A DNA stretch of 64,000 nt from Clostridium intestinale DSM 6191 (GCF_900130055.1 NZ_FQXU01000004.1:520522-584521); one strand, 5' to 3'. Shown: positions 16,430 through 26,219, numbered from the stretch's first letter. Notes: generated by a model not told the origin, from the sequence alone. Numbers and translations are program-made.

Positions 16430-16468
16430 TTGATTTGTTAGCATAAATACTAGAAAGGTATGATGCAT

Positions 16469-16948
16469 ATGAGCGATTTAGATATTGCAATAGAATTAAG
16501 AAGACAAGGTAAACTACAAGAGTCAAACGAACTTTTAATTCTTCTTGTTAATTCTTATCCAGATAATCCTACTATAAATTATCAATGTGCTTGGAGCTTC
16601 GATGTTTTAGAACTAGAAAAAGAAGCTGTAAAATATTACGAAAATGCTATTTCACTAGGACTTGAAGGTGAAGATTTGCAAGGTGCAATTTTAGGTTTGG
16701 GTAGTACTTATAGAACTATAGGAGAGTATGAAAAATCTAAAGCTATTCTTAAGATCGGTTTAGATAAATTCCCTCATGACAGAAGTATTCAAATCTTTTA
16801 CTCTATGACTTTATATAATTTAAATGAACATTCAGAAGCTATGAAAATTTTGTTAGAAAACTTGGCTGAAACTTCTTCTGATGAAAATATAAAAAATTAT
16901 AAAAAAGCCATATCATTCTATTCAGATAAACTAGACAACATTTTCTAA
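16469..16948 (+). CDS. Tetratricopeptide-repeat protein
   Basis: This 159-residue all-helical protein has about four TPR units (e.g. ILGLGSTYRTIGEYEKSKAI). It resembles small TPR proteins of Bacilli and Clostridia with the opening AIELRRQGKLQESNELL. It has no catalytic motif; a scaffold or partner-binding role is likely. ATG 16469 is chosen since AAAGG is 10 nt upstream; two earlier ATGs in the same frame (16460, 16463) are too close to it. Confidence 0.75.
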   Translation: MSDLDIAIELRRQGKLQESNELLILLVNSYPDNPTINYQCAWSFDVLELEKEAVKYYENAISLGLEGEDLQGAILGLGSTYRTIGEYEKSKAILKIGLDKFPHDRSIQIFYSMTLYNLNEHSEAMKILLENLAETSSDENIKNYKKAISFYSDKLDNIF

Positions 16949-16966
16949 TAATTTAGGGAGCTAATA

Positions 16967-17515
16967 ATGTTTATAGAAAATAAAGCAATTACTCACAAGA
17001 ATCTTACTTGGACTCTTCGTTGTCCAAGAATATCAGATGCCGAAAAGCTATCCACTTTAAGAGTTAAAATAGATGGCGAAACTGAATTCCTGGATAGAGA
17101 AGAGGGTGAAAACTTACTTACTAAAGATGACTTTGAAAAAATAATTGATGAAGATAACGCTTCTAATACAAGCTTGTTTCTACTTGCAGAAGTTGAAGGA
17201 CAAATTGTAGGTTTTTTAAGATGCGCTGGTAATACCTTATCAAGGTTTAGACATAAAGCTGAGTTTGGAATATGTATATTAAAAAATTACTGGGGTCATG
17301 GGATAGGTAAAATATTAATGGAAAATATGCTTAAATGTATGGACGCTTCGGAAGTTAGGAAAATCAACCTAACTGTTGTTGAATCAAATGAAAAAGCAAT
17401 TCAAATGTATAAACAATTTGGTTTTACTATAGAAGGATTGCTTATAAATGACCGTATACATAAGGATGGAAGATATCATAATACAGTTATAATGGGAAGA
17501 TTTTCAAATAAGTAA
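16967..17515 (+). CDS. GNAT-family N-acetyltransferase
   Basis: This 182-residue protein carries the acetyl-CoA binding motif A: FGICILKNYWGHGIGKILM (Q/RxxGxG/A variant, about 108-126). Next comes the motif B region with INLTVVESNEKAIQMYKQFGF, the classic NxxAixlYkkxGF signature. The acceptor substrate is unknown; relatives act on ribosomal protein ends, polyamines or drugs. A GGGAG site is 6 nt ahead. Part of the accessory-like cluster. Confidence 0.9.
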   Translation: MFIENKAITHKNLTWTLRCPRISDAEKLSTLRVKIDGETEFLDREEGENLLTKDDFEKIIDEDNASNTSLFLLAEVEGQIVGFLRCAGNTLSRFRHKAEFGICILKNYWGHGIGKILMENMLKCMDASEVRKINLTVVESNEKAIQMYKQFGFTIEGLLINDRIHKDGRYHNTVIMGRFSNK

Positions 17516-17573
17516 GCACTAAATTATATAGTTAAATTATAAAAAAATATATATTAAAAGGAGACTTAATTTT

Positions 17574-18335
17574 ATGAAACAAAAAAAATCTGCAGGAAAA
17601 CCTATCCTATCTTCAATTATATGGGGAGTCGCATTAACCTTCCTAGTTAGTGTTGCGTCAGCAATATCAGTAATTCTTGAACTTAGTGATATTGCTACAA
17701 GAATTACTCAAACAAGCGCATATTTAGTAATGGGTATTATACTTATAATTAATATGACAAGTAAAGAAAAGTCTTTAAAATTGTTTGGATTTAAGAAACT
17801 CAATATTTCTAACACAGGAAAGGTACTATATTACATCCCTTTATTAATTATTGCATTAGTTCAACCAATAATGGGTGGACTTAATTTTAAATTAACTTTT
17901 ATGGACATACTAACTATAATAGTCTTTACTTTTTTTGTTGGATTTACTGAAGAATCCTTATTTAGAGGCATTATTAAAGAAAATTTGAAATCAAAAAGTA
18001 CAAGCTTTTATATAGTTTTCTCTTCAGTACTTTTTGGAATTCTTCACATGGCAAATGCATTTAGCAATGTTAATATACTAAATGTTATACTTCAAGTAAT
18101 AAATGCATTTCTAATTGGTCTTATTTTATCAGAACTTATAGCTATTGAGTTTAATATTATTCCACTTATCGCCTTCCACTTTATATATGATGCATTAGCT
18201 ATGATGACAAATACTAATATCGATGAAACCCCTACTCTTATAGTCCTAGATATACTATATGCAGCTTATGCAATTTATCTTGGTACTAAGTTAAAAAACA
18301 AAGATAATCTATCAAAAAACAATCTACCTGGATAA
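17574..18335 (+). CDS. CPBP-family intramembrane metalloprotease
   Basis: This 253-residue polytopic membrane protein has about eight hydrophobic segments. The CAAX-protease/bacteriocin-processing (Abi) motifs are intact: EESLFRG (EExxxR, about 124-130), FGILHMAN (FxxxH) and FHFIYDAL (HxxxD/N). In bacteria, members process or give immunity to bacteriocins, or affect membrane protein turnover. No bacteriocin gene is adjacent, so the substrate is unknown. AAGGAG lies 11-12 nt ahead of the ATG. Confidence 0.88.
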   Translation: MKQKKSAGKPILSSIIWGVALTFLVSVASAISVILELSDIATRITQTSAYLVMGIILIINMTSKEKSLKLFGFKKLNISNTGKVLYYIPLLIIALVQPIMGGLNFKLTFMDILTIIVFTFFVGFTEESLFRGIIKENLKSKSTSFYIVFSSVLFGILHMANAFSNVNILNVILQVINAFLIGLILSELIAIEFNIIPLIAFHFIYDALAMMTNTNIDETPTLIVLDILYAAYAIYLGTKLKNKDNLSKNNLPG

Positions 18336-18364
18336 AACTTATTCACATAACAAGGAGGAAATAC

Positions 18365-19429
18365 ATGAGAAAATACTTTTTAGATAATATTAGATGGATA
18401 AGTATTCTATTACTTTTTCCCTATCACACTTGCATGATTTATAATAACTGGGGTGAAAACTTTTATGTTAAAAGTTCTGGTGTATCTATTTTAAGTGCCT
18501 TTATCCAAGGTACTTCTCCTTGGTTTATGCCTTTTTTATTTGTTATAGCGGGAATAAGTTCTAACTATGCACTTAAGAAAAGAACTCCTAAAGAGTTTAT
18601 AAACGAAAGAAGAGCAAAATTATTAAATCCTCTTCTTTATGGAATTTTATTTATAGTTCCTATTCAAACCTTTTTTGCTGAGAAATTTCATAATGAATAT
18701 ACAGGAAGTTATTTTTACCAATATATATTATTTTTCACAAAGTCAACTGACCTAAGTGGATACACTGGAGGTTTTACTCCTGCTCATCTATGGTTTATTT
18801 TCTATTTATTTATCATTTCACTTTTAGCTATTCCTATTGTGACTAAATATGATAAAAGTAATATTAGCTTGAAAGTTAATAATCTATCAGTTATTGGATT
18901 GATTCCTTTATTTATATTTCCTTTATTTATGTCACTAATCTTAGATATAGGTGGTAAAAGTATAGGCGAATTTTTTGCTCTATTTATGTTAGGGTATGTG
19001 GTATTATCTGAGGATATTATTCAAGAAAAACTTGAAAACAATAGGTTTATTTTATTTATAAGCTTTATTATATTAACAACATTAAATCTATTAATTATAT
19101 ACCTTTGGAAGGTTAATATTGGAATATTTCATGATGTTTATATTAGAATTATTGCTTGGATTGGAATCTTAGGAATTATCGGTATGGGAAAACATTATTT
19201 AAATTTCTCAAATAACATTACTAAGTATTTTTCTAAAGCTTCTTTTCCTATTTATGTTTTTCATCAATCTTATGTAATATTAGTAGGTTATTACTCCCTA
19301 AAATTATTTACCCCTATCTCTACGCAAGTTATTTTTATAATTTTAGGAAGCTTTATATTAACAATGATTACTTATGAAGTTTTTAGAAAAGTGTCTTTTT
19401 TAAGAAATATGTTTGGTATTAAAAAGTAA
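18365..19429 (+). CDS. Acyltransferase-3 family membrane protein
   Basis: This 354-residue protein has ten or so membrane helices. It opens with the family signature YFLDNIRWISILLLFPYHT, in which the His about 20 residues in is the proposed acyl-transfer residue; WFMPFLFVIAGISS and HLWFIFYLF follow. Members move acyl groups onto sugars, lipids or peptides at the membrane. The acceptor is unknown. AAGGAGG 8 nt ahead; last gene of the plus-strand run, ending in a strong bidirectional hairpin. Confidence 0.88.
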   Translation: MRKYFLDNIRWISILLLFPYHTCMIYNNWGENFYVKSSGVSILSAFIQGTSPWFMPFLFVIAGISSNYALKKRTPKEFINERRAKLLNPLLYGILFIVPIQTFFAEKFHNEYTGSYFYQYILFFTKSTDLSGYTGGFTPAHLWFIFYLFIISLLAIPIVTKYDKSNISLKVNNLSVIGLIPLFIFPLFMSLILDIGGKSIGEFFALFMLGYVVLSEDIIQEKLENNRFILFISFIILTTLNLLIIYLWKVNIGIFHDVYIRIIAWIGILGIIGMGKHYLNFSNNITKYFSKASFPIYVFHQSYVILVGYYSLKLFTPISTQVIFIILGSFILTMITYEVFRKVSFLRNMFGIKK

Positions 19430-19458
19430 TTACAGCCTATTTTATTTAGAAGCCTTAA

Positions 19459-19509
19459 ACAAAACAACCTAGGATTGTTATCTTTATCAACAATTCCAGG
19501 TTGTTTTGT
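19459..19509. terminator. Bidirectional terminator between acyltransferase and thiE
   Basis: The 12-bp arms ACAAAACAACCT / AGGTTGTTTTGT extend into an AGGATTGTT / AACAATTCC inner stem. It serves the convergent transcripts on both sides. Confidence 0.75.
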
Positions 19510-19511
19510 AT

Positions 19512-20108
19512 CTATACTCTATATTCTTTTAAAGTACTTTTTATATCTTTACTCTTCATCAAAGTACTCATTACAGCTATTCCCTCGCACCCTGTATTTT
19601 TAACTTCTTTAACATTGCTTGGCAATATTCCTCCTAAAGCTACAACTTTACAAGAAACCTCTTTTTTAACCTTACTAATAAAGTCTACTCCTTTTGGTTC
19701 TAATCCCTTTTTACATTCAGTGTTAAATATATGAGAAACCAAAACATAACTAGCCCCTTTTTTATCAGCTTCAATAGCCTCTTCTAAACTATGAACTGAA
19801 ACACCTACTTCTTTAAAACTATAAATCTGCTTATTATCCTGCTCCATAAACACTTGAAATGGTAGCTGTATTCCGTAAGCCTTAAGTTTTATTCCACCCT
19901 CTATATTTGAGTTTAAGATAAGTTTTGTCTTATTTTCATCTATAACTTCTTTTACCTTATTCCCTAACTTAACTAAATCATCAAAACCTAAATCTTTTTC
20001 TCTTAGTATTATATTATCTACTCCATTTTCTGAGCATTCTTTAATTACTTGTAAGAACTCCTCTTCATTACTTACGAGTTTTCTATTAGTTATTAAATAT
20101 ATTTTCAT
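19512..20108 (-). CDS. thiE: Thiamine phosphate synthase ThiE/TenI-type
   Basis: This 198-residue TIM-barrel enzyme joins HMP-PP and thiazole phosphate to make thiamine phosphate. Visible blocks: YLITNRKLV, IILREKDL (RExD/E for phosphate/Mg), VSVHSLEEA (G/S-xSxH), and the phosphate loop VVALGGILPSN. It is somewhat short and diverged in the RQKD region (RE KDL here), so a TenI-like regulator cannot be excluded. It begins 4 nt after thiC without a clear ribosome site, so it is coupled, as the last gene of the riboswitch-controlled thi operon. Confidence 0.85.
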   Translation of the reverse strand: MKIYLITNRKLVSNEEEFLQVIKECSENGVDNIILREKDLGFDDLVKLGNKVKEVIDENKTKLILNSNIEGGIKLKAYGIQLPFQVFMEQDNKQIYSFKEVGVSVHSLEEAIEADKKGASYVLVSHIFNTECKKGLEPKGVDFISKVKKEVSCKVVALGGILPSNVKEVKNTGCEGIAVMSTLMKSKDIKSTLKEYRV

Positions 20109-20111
20109 AAT

Positions 20112-21425
20112 TTAAGCATCTTCTCTCAAGATATTTATATCCTTACCTTCAAGAATTCTTTTCATATTTCTCATAGAACACATCTTTCCACACATTGTAC
20201 AGGAATCTGAATGTTCTGGCATAGATTCTTCTCTGTATCTCCTAGGCTTTTCTGGCTCTAAAGCTAAATTGAACATCTCTTCCCAATCTATATCAGCTCT
20301 TGCCTTACTCATTTTGTTATCCCATTCACTAGCCCCTTTTATACCTTTTGCTATATCTGCCGCATGCGCAGCTATTTTTGAAGCTACAATTCCTTCTTTC
20401 ATATCTTCAAGATTTGGAAGTCTTAGATGTTCTGCTGGAGTTACATAACATAAAAAGTCTGCTCCATAGGTTGCTGCAATAGCTCCTCCTATAGCTGAAG
20501 TTATATGATCATATCCTGGCGCTACATCAGTAACCAATGGACCTAAAACATAAAATGGAGCTCCGTGGCATAATTTTTTCTGTAGTAGCATGTTAGCTTC
20601 GATTTCATTAATAGCCATGTGTCCTGGACCTTCTACAATGATTTGAACATTTCTCTCCCAAGCCCTTTTTGTTAATTCTCCTAAAGTTATTAATTCTTTA
20701 ATTTGAGAAGCATCTGTAGCATCATTTATTGAACCTGGCCTTAATGCATCGCCTAGGGATATGGTCATATCATATTTTTCACATATATCTAATAACCTAT
20801 CATAATGTTCATAGAAGGGATTTTCTTTATTATTTAGTTCCATCCATGCAAATAATAAAGAACCTCCTCTTGAAACTATATGGGTTAATCTTTTATTCCT
20901 TTTAAAAGTATTAGCTGATTCTCTATTTAATCCAGCATGAATTGTAATAAAGTCAACTCCATCCTCTCCATGTTTTTCTACAACCCTAAAAAATTCATCA
21001 ACTGTTATATCCTTAAGTTCTTTGTCATAAAATCCTACTGCATCATAAATAGGCACTGTTCCTATCATAGCTGGAGACATTTCTACTATTCTTCTTCTAA
21101 GCCCCTCTGTTTTTCCATAGTTAGAAAGATCCATTATAGCTTCAGCCTTCATATCAATTGCAATTCTAACCTTTTCTAACTCTTGATCAAAATCGCAACA
21201 ATCCTTTGATATACCTAAGTTAACATTTATCTTAGTTCTAAGCCCTTGTCCTACACCTTCTGGAGATATGTTCTTATGATTTTTATTAGCTGGTATTGCT
21301 ACCTTACCTTCAGAAACTAATCCTCTTAGCTCCTCAACATTCATTTTCTCTTTTTCCGCTACTATTTCCATCTCTTTTGTTATTATTCCTTTTTTTGCTG
21401 CATCCATTTGAGTAGTGTAATTCAT
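20112..21425 (-). CDS. thiC: HMP-phosphate synthase (phosphomethylpyrimidine synthase)
   Basis: This 437-residue radical-SAM enzyme turns aminoimidazole ribotide into hydroxymethylpyrimidine phosphate. Blocks such as [34 protein letters not shown] and LGPLVTD are all present. The Fe-S ligands near the C-terminus are CTMCGKMC (about 413-420), the short-spaced variant common in Clostridia. The length fits the Clostridium form, which lacks the long N-terminal extension of proteobacterial ThiC. AGGAGG stands 9 nt ahead. Confidence 0.97.
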   Translation of the reverse strand: MNYTTQMDAAKKGIITKEMEIVAEKEKMNVEELRGLVSEGKVAIPANKNHKNISPEGVGQGLRTKINVNLGISKDCCDFDQELEKVRIAIDMKAEAIMDLSNYGKTEGLRRRIVEMSPAMIGTVPIYDAVGFYDKELKDITVDEFFRVVEKHGEDGVDFITIHAGLNRESANTFKRNKRLTHIVSRGGSLLFAWMELNNKENPFYEHYDRLLDICEKYDMTISLGDALRPGSINDATDASQIKELITLGELTKRAWERNVQIIVEGPGHMAINEIEANMLLQKKLCHGAPFYVLGPLVTDVAPGYDHITSAIGGAIAATYGADFLCYVTPAEHLRLPNLEDMKEGIVASKIAAHAADIAKGIKGASEWDNKMSKARADIDWEEMFNLALEPEKPRRYREESMPEHSDSCTMCGKMCSMRNMKRILEGKDINILREDA

Positions 21426-21445
21426 ATATACGCCCTCCTAGAAAT

Positions 21446-22564
21446 TTATATAGTTTCCCAATCCTTAAATATTGGTTGATAACCTTTATTTATAAGCATA
21501 TTTTTTATTTCTACTGCAGATCTTCCATCCGATATCTCAAACTGTTCTTCACCAACTTCTACATCAGAGGAATGTCCCCCGACATGAGTAGAAACTCCTG
21601 CTGATATCTTATTAACCCCTAAAGGTATTAAGTGTTCCCTTAGCTCTCCGCTTTCTCTTGTAGATATATTTAAAGAAGCTGTAGGTTTAAATATTCTCAT
21701 GGCTAATATAGCTTGTACTAAATCCATATCACTTAAAGGAAGAATATCATCATATCCTCCAACACAAGGTCTTATCCTAGGAAAGGAATAAGCTATGTCT
21801 ACCTCTGGATATTTTTTAAGTAAATAATCTCCGTGTAATCCTGTAAAAAACGCTTCTTTTCTAAAATCTTCTAGTCCAAGCAGTGCACCTATTCCTAAGG
21901 TTCTCATGCCTGCTTTTGCCCCTCTTTCTGGAGCATCTATTCTAAAGCTGTAATTACTTTTAGGTCCTTTTATATGAACCTTTTTATAAATTTCTTTATT
22001 ATAAACTTCTTGATATACTGTAAGTCCATCTACTCCTGCTTCTACTACTTTTCTGTAACTCTCTTCATTCATTGGATATATTTCTATAGATACAGACGGG
22101 AAGTATTTCTTTAAAATCTTTGTAGCCTCTACTATATATTCAGTTGGATTATGATACTCACTTTCCCCAGTAAGAATCAATATATGCTTAAACCCTTGAC
22201 TTGATATAGCTTTAGCTTCAACCTCTATTTCTTCCATAGTTAGCTTTCTTCTTTTTATTTTGTTTTTAGCACTATAGCCACAGTAAGCACATAAATTAAC
22301 ACAGTAGTTAGCTAGGTATAAAGGAGTGTAAAGTAAAACTGCCCCTCCAAAATACTGTTTAGTCAATTTATTAGCTCTTTGAGCTATTTCTTCTAAGACT
22401 TCCACAGCCTTAGGTGAAAGAAGATTTAAAAGATCCTTTGGTAATAAATTATCCTTATAAATGCTTTTTCTAACATCTTCTATAGTCACCTTAGAAAAGT
22501 ATTCATCAAAATCAAAATCTTTATAACTATCTACTACCTCTTCATAGCTACTATAATTATTCAT
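21446..22564 (-). CDS. thiH: 2-iminoacetate synthase
   Basis: This 372-residue radical-SAM tyrosine lyase makes dehydroglycine for the thiazole ring. The cluster motif CVNLCAYC (CX3CX2C, about 88-95) is intact, followed by a BATS-type C-terminal domain. It overlaps the end of thiG by 8 nt. The use of ThiH rather than the oxygen-dependent ThiO fits an anaerobic host. Confidence 0.95.
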   Translation of the reverse strand: MNNYSSYEEVVDSYKDFDFDEYFSKVTIEDVRKSIYKDNLLPKDLLNLLSPKAVEVLEEIAQRANKLTKQYFGGAVLLYTPLYLANYCVNLCAYCGYSAKNKIKRRKLTMEEIEVEAKAISSQGFKHILILTGESEYHNPTEYIVEATKILKKYFPSVSIEIYPMNEESYRKVVEAGVDGLTVYQEVYNKEIYKKVHIKGPKSNYSFRIDAPERGAKAGMRTLGIGALLGLEDFRKEAFFTGLHGDYLLKKYPEVDIAYSFPRIRPCVGGYDDILPLSDMDLVQAILAMRIFKPTASLNISTRESGELREHLIPLGVNKISAGVSTHVGGHSSDVEVGEEQFEISDGRSAVEIKNMLINKGYQPIFKDWETI

Positions 22565-23339
22565 TTCTATCGCCTACCTTTAAAAAACCTGTTAATGGTG
22601 ATGATGCCTTTGCAAAATCTGATACATGTCCAGCTCCAGCTAAGTAGGATAATCTTCCTGCTTTAATAGCTAACTTAAAAGCTTCTCCCATAAGTACTGG
22701 GTCATCTGACGAAGCTATTCCTGTATTAACTAAACAGGCTGCAGCTCCCATTTCCATTGCTTCTGCTGCATGAGATGGCTTCCCTATACCAGCATCTACT
22801 ATAATTGGGGCATTTATTTCTTCTATCATTATTTTTATTATTTCTTTTGTCTTAATCCCTCTATTTGATCCTATTGGTGCACCTAGAGGCATTACAGCTG
22901 CTGCACCTGCTTCAATCATCATTTTTCCAAAATATATATCTGGATTCATGTATGGTAAAACTACAAACCCCTCTTTAGCTAAAACTTCTGTAGCCTTTAA
23001 GGTTTCAAGGTTATCTGGCATTAAATATTTTGAATCTGATATAACTTCGATTTTTATCCAATTTCCACAGCCCATAGCCTTAGCTATCCTAGCTATTCTT
23101 ATTGCCTCCTCAGCATTTCTTGCTCCTGAAGTGTTAGGAAGTAACACCATATCTTTAGGAATATGTTCTAGTATGTTTTCCTCTTTGTTATCAAAATCTA
23201 CTCTTCTTATAGCTAATGTAATAACCTCTGCACCTGATGCTTTAACTACTTCTGGTATCAATTTGTTTGATGAATATTTTCCTGTTCCAATTAATAATCT
23301 GCTATCTAATTCTTTACCTGCTATAACTAACTTATCCAT
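22557..23339 (-). CDS. thiG: Thiazole synthase
   Basis: This 260-residue TIM-barrel enzyme builds the thiazole phosphate from DXP, dehydroglycine and ThiS-thiocarboxylate. The Schiff-base Lys lies in the WIKIEVI stretch. LGSNTI-type blocks, [27 protein letters not shown] and VNTGIA are present. The ATG at 23339 has GAGGAG 7 nt ahead; an ATG five codons upstream lacks one. It follows thiS by 24 nt, with no thiF in between. Confidence 0.95.
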   Translation of the reverse strand: MDKLVIAGKELDSRLLIGTGKYSSNKLIPEVVKASGAEVITLAIRRVDFDNKEENILEHIPKDMVLLPNTSGARNAEEAIRIARIAKAMGCGNWIKIEVISDSKYLMPDNLETLKATEVLAKEGFVVLPYMNPDIYFGKMMIEAGAAAVMPLGAPIGSNRGIKTKEIIKIMIEEINAPIIVDAGIGKPSHAAEAMEMGAAACLVNTGIASSDDPVLMGEAFKLAIKAGRLSYLAGAGHVSDFAKASSPLTGFLKVGDRNE

Positions 23340-23363
23340 TTTAAAACTCCTCATTTAATAATT

Positions 23364-23564
23364 TTATTTTGAACCTCCACCCATAAAACTAATTATTTCT
23401 ATAGAATCATCCTCATTTAATAGTCTGCCTTCAATGTCTTCCCTATTAACTATTTCATAATTAATTTCTACTACAATTCTATTTGGATCAACTTTAAGAT
23501 CTTTAAGTAATTCAACTAAACTTCTACTCTCTTTGAGTGCGTATTCTTTTCCATTAACCTGCAT
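23364..23564 (-). CDS. thiS: Sulfur carrier protein ThiS
   Basis: This 66-residue ubiquitin-like protein starts MQVNGKEYAL. It carries the expected acceptor C-terminus shape (IISFMGGGSK), with Gly-Gly-Gly followed by two more residues instead of a terminal Gly-Gly. Canonical ThiS ends in GG, so the extra SK must be removed, or the carrier is loaded differently; this is worth checking. GGGGAGGTGA is ideally placed before the ATG at 23564. First gene after the TPP riboswitch and a 46-bp palindrome. Confidence 0.88.
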   Translation of the reverse strand: MQVNGKEYALKESRSLVELLKDLKVDPNRIVVEINYEIVNREDIEGRLLNEDDSIEIISFMGGGSK

Positions 23565-23605
23565 TTTATCACCTCCCCTAACTTTATTTATATATCTTGA
23601 ACCTG

Positions 23606-23651
23606 ACCGGTTGACTGCTTGACCGGTCAACTTGTCAAGTAGTCAACCGGT
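23606..23651. repeat. Long palindrome in the thiS leader, embedded in CCGGTTGAC repeats
   Basis: Arm 1 (23606-23623) ACCGGTTGACTGCTTGAC and arm 2 (23634-23651) are complementary over 18 positions with a single G/T mismatch, around a 10-nt loop. A second copy of the AAGTAGTCAACC unit follows at 23652-23666. It sits between the riboswitch terminator and the thiS ribosome site, so it lies in the mRNA leader of the thi operon. Confidence 0.8.
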
Positions 23652-23677
23652 TAAGTAGTCAACCAGCCAAATTATCA

Positions 23678-23703
23678 TAAAAAAAAGACTTCCCGAAGGA
23701 AGC
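23678..23703 (-). terminator. Riboswitch expression-platform terminator
   Basis: GGCTTCC TTCG GGAAGTC tetraloop hairpin followed by eight U on the minus strand, placed about 50 nt after the TPP aptamer. Together they form a transcription attenuator for thiSGHCE. Confidence 0.9.
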
Positions 23704-23744
23704 CTAAAGTTCTCTAAAAGTAGATACTATGCGTATACACTGAT

Positions 23745-23832
23745 AAATCTGCTTCCCTACGGTGGTACTAACCACGTCAGGTTCTTAGAGTTAGAATATC
23801 AATTCCTCTCAGCCAAAAGGCACCCCTAGCAA
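23745..23832 (-). promoter_or_regulatory. TPP riboswitch (THI element)
   Basis: On the minus strand the conserved stretches appear in order: GGGGTGCC (about 23822-23829), GGCTGAGAGG, AACCTGA, the GTGGTTAGTACCAC arm and the CGTAGGGAA closing block (about 23752-23761). These are the hallmarks of the thi-box aptamer. A tetraloop terminator follows. Thiamine diphosphate binding should switch the operon off. Confidence 0.96.
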
Positions 23833-23853
23833 AAAATTATTCTATTTTGGTAC

Positions 23854-23882
23854 ATTATACATCTTATAACTTTATATGTAAA
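23854..23882 (-). promoter_or_regulatory. Promoter of the thi operon
   Basis: TTTACA (23877-23882) and TATAAT (23854-23859) are separated by 17 bp; the start falls about 20 nt before the riboswitch aptamer. Confidence 0.75.
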
Positions 23883-23905
23883 TGCTTGTTTTATAATTTA
23901 ATATA

Positions 23906-24535
23906 TTAACATAAACTCCACATGTTGTTTAGTTTATCTCTAAACCTCCCTATAGCCTCTTTAGTTTCTTCTCTATCTTTCTTTGATAAGTTTCCTCTAC
24001 CGCATCTATCTGCATAAGATAATAGAGCAATTTCTTCTACAGAAGTTTCTTCAACAAGTTTTCTTGGGTTCCCAAAAGGAAGATTTTTTTCAACATAAAG
24101 ATAATGCATATGATATTTTACTAACTTACTAACTTTATCTATAAAATCCTGGTCATCCTCAACTTCTCTTAATAATCTTATAACCATCTCTGCACCTACT
24201 GTATCATGGTCATAAGACGTCCATCTCCCTTTTCTCTTGACTGTTGTTTTAACCTTTCCTATATCATGTAACAAAGCTCCCCACATAAAGGCTCTTTTAT
24301 CTGTACTCTTTTCTCTAAGCAGAGCCGCCTCATCTACAACCAACATAACATGGTTCCACACATTTCCCTCTGGATGATATTTAGGCTCTTGAGGTATATC
24401 CATTAGTTCTCGTATTATACTAAATGATGTGTCATCTGTTTCTTTAGATGCAATTAATTCATTAAGCTTATTTGATGGTTTTTCTTCTTCCAAAAGATAT
24501 TTTTCAATTTTATTAAACACTTCTTTATTGTCCAT
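23906..24535 (-). CDS. HD-domain phosphohydrolase-like protein
   Basis: This 209-residue protein has an HD domain with the motif order H (WNHVMLVVD), HD (LLHDIGK), a downstream His (SYDHDTVGAE) and a later Asp (YADRCG). It resembles the HD part of CCA-adding enzymes and small predicted phosphohydrolases of Clostridia. GHPEGNVW-type wording (YHPEGNVWNH) is typical of the tRNA nucleotidyltransferase HD domain. The substrate (cyclic nucleotide, nucleotide or RNA end) is not determinable. A GAGAGGT site precedes the ATG. It is monocistronic. Confidence 0.8.
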   Translation of the reverse strand: MDNKEVFNKIEKYLLEEEKPSNKLNELIASKETDDTSFSIIRELMDIPQEPKYHPEGNVWNHVMLVVDEAALLREKSTDKRAFMWGALLHDIGKVKTTVKRKGRWTSYDHDTVGAEMVIRLLREVEDDQDFIDKVSKLVKYHMHYLYVEKNLPFGNPRKLVEETSVEEIALLSYADRCGRGNLSKKDREETKEAIGRFRDKLNNMWSLC

Positions 24536-24612
24536 ATTTACCTCTCACTAATTTAATATTCTTTATTCTTATTATTACCTAAGCTCTTTAGCTGTATTCA
24601 ATGGCTCAAAAA

Positions 24613-24657
24613 GCAAAAAAAAGTTGCAGAACTATTATATAACTAGTTCTACAACTT
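24613..24657 (-). terminator. Intrinsic terminator after the betaine transporter operon
   Basis: 14-bp arms AAGTTGTAGAACTA / TAGTTCTGCAACTT with a 9-nt loop, then eight T on the minus strand. Confidence 0.92.
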
Positions 24658-24662
24658 TTCAT

Positions 24663-26219
24663 CTAAATTAAATTATTTTCTTTTAAGAACTCTCTTGCAA
24701 CTGCATCTGGATCCATATTCTCTTCATCAACTTTATAATTTAAACTTCTCATTTTTTCCTCAGTTAACACCCCTGCTAACTTATTTATTAATGGTTTTAG
24801 CTCTGGGTATTTTTCTAAAGTATCTTCTCTTACAACTGGAACTGCATCATATGGTGGGAAAAAGTGTTTATCATCTTCTAAAACTTTTAACTTAAAGCCT
24901 TCCAGTAATCCATCAGTGGAGAAAGCATCTATTACGTCTGATTCATTTGATTGTATAGAGGTATATCTTAAACCTCCATCTATTCCTTTTGTATCTTTAA
25001 AGTTCATGTTATATGTCTTTTGAAGTCCTAAATATCCATCTTCTCTATTTAAGAATTCCATAGTTGAACCTAACCTAAGTTCACCACTTACTTTGGCTAA
25101 ATCAGAGAAGGAATTAAGATTATATTTATCTGCTGTTTCTTGTTTAACTGCAAGTGTATAAGTATTATTAAACCCTAATGGTTCAAGCCAAGTTGACCCA
25201 TAGTTCTTCTCAAATTCATCTTTAACTGTATTATAAGCTATATCCTTATCGCTTGTACTTTCCATTCCAAGTATGTTAACTAAGGCTGTTCCTGTATATT
25301 CTACATACATATCAATTCCACCAGCTTTTAAGGCATTAAATGCTATAGATGAACCTCCTAAATTCATTTTTCTTTCTACTTCTATATCTGTATTCTCTTC
25401 AATAAGAGTTGCTACCATGTTACCTAATATTAACTGCTCATTAAAGTTTTTAGAACCTATTACAATTTTATCTTTATTTACAAACATTGTTTTTGAAAAA
25501 TTAAATAATATAACTAAAGTCAATACTCCGCATGTAACAGCCAATATTCTTTTAGTTATTTTTCTATTTTTAATAGTATTATCTACAGCTATTCCTTCTG
25601 GAGTAACAACATCTTCTATCTTACCTATTATGAAATCTATGACTAAAGCAAGTATACATGCTGGAATTGCACCTGCTAAAATCATATTTGAATTAACAGT
25701 TTGTACACCTGAGAATACTAGGTATCCAAGACCTCCACCTCCAACAAAGGCTGCTATAGTCATTAACCCTACAGCTGTAACTGCTGATATTCTTATACCT
25801 GCCATTATTAAGGGAAGTGATAGTGGTAATTCAACCTTTAATAACATTTCTGTTTTGGTCATTCCCATTGCTCTTGCAGCTTCCATAGTATCTTTGTTTA
25901 AGTTATTTATTGCTGCATAGGTGTTTTTAAGTATTGGTAAAAGTGAATATAGTAGTACCATTAATATAGCTGGTTTAGAACCAATTCCAAGTATAGGAAT
26001 TAAAAATCCTAATAGTGCTAAGCTTGGTACTGCTTGAACTAAATTAGCAAATCCAATTATAGGCTTTGCCAAAGAACGCTTTCTAGTTATAAAAATTCCT
26101 AATGGTACACCTATTATTATAGCTAAAAGAACTGCTATAAAAGTAAGCTGTATATGCTCAATTACTAAACTTATAATTTGATCTTTTCTACTTATTACAA
26201 AATCTATAAATGCCTTCAT
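24663..26219 (-). CDS. Glycine betaine/carnitine/choline ABC transporter, fused permease and substrate-binding protein
   Basis: This 518-residue fusion combines an OpuBB/OpuCB-type permease (about 1-215: five or six helices and the [24 protein letters not shown] coupling helix) with an OpuAC-like substrate-binding domain. The latter covers about 240-518, from [24 protein letters not shown], facing outside after a further helix. It takes up a quaternary-ammonium osmoprotectant. Its gene follows the CBS-domain ATPase by 12 nt. The layout equals the Lactococcus BusAB / Listeria-type two-gene systems, and a BusR-like repressor gene is adjacent. Confidence 0.93.
   Translation of the reverse strand: MKAFIDFVISRKDQIISLVIEHIQLTFIAVLLAIIIGVPLGIFITRKRSLAKPIIGFANLVQAVPSLALLGFLIPILGIGSKPAILMVLLYSLLPILKNTYAAINNLNKDTMEAARAMGMTKTEMLLKVELPLSLPLIMAGIRISAVTAVGLMTIAAFVGGGGLGYLVFSGVQTVNSNMILAGAIPACILALVIDFIIGKIEDVVTPEGIAVDNTIKNRKITKRILAVTCGVLTLVILFNFSKTMFVNKDKIVIGSKNFNEQLILGNMVATLIEENTDIEVERKMNLGGSSIAFNALKAGGIDMYVEYTGTALVNILGMESTSDKDIAYNTVKDEFEKNYGSTWLEPLGFNNTYTLAVKQETADKYNLNSFSDLAKVSGELRLGSTMEFLNREDGYLGLQKTYNMNFKDTKGIDGGLRYTSIQSNESDVIDAFSTDGLLEGFKLKVLEDDKHFFPPYDAVPVVREDTLEKYPELKPLINKLAGVLTEEKMRSLNYKVDEENMDPDAVAREFLKENNLI

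Noticed and set aside
22948..23358. 136-codon plus-strand open frame opposite thiG
   Set aside because: Antisense of a clear thiG gene, starting without a Shine-Dalgarno.
23600..23666. CRISPR array in the thiS leader
   Set aside because: The repeats are nested palindromes without equal-sized unique spacers, and no cas gene is near.
25273..25920. 215-codon plus-strand open frame opposite the transporter permease gene
   Set aside because: It is an antisense shadow of a well-supported ABC transporter gene; no ribosome site and composition typical of reverse-strand reading of hydrophobic helices.
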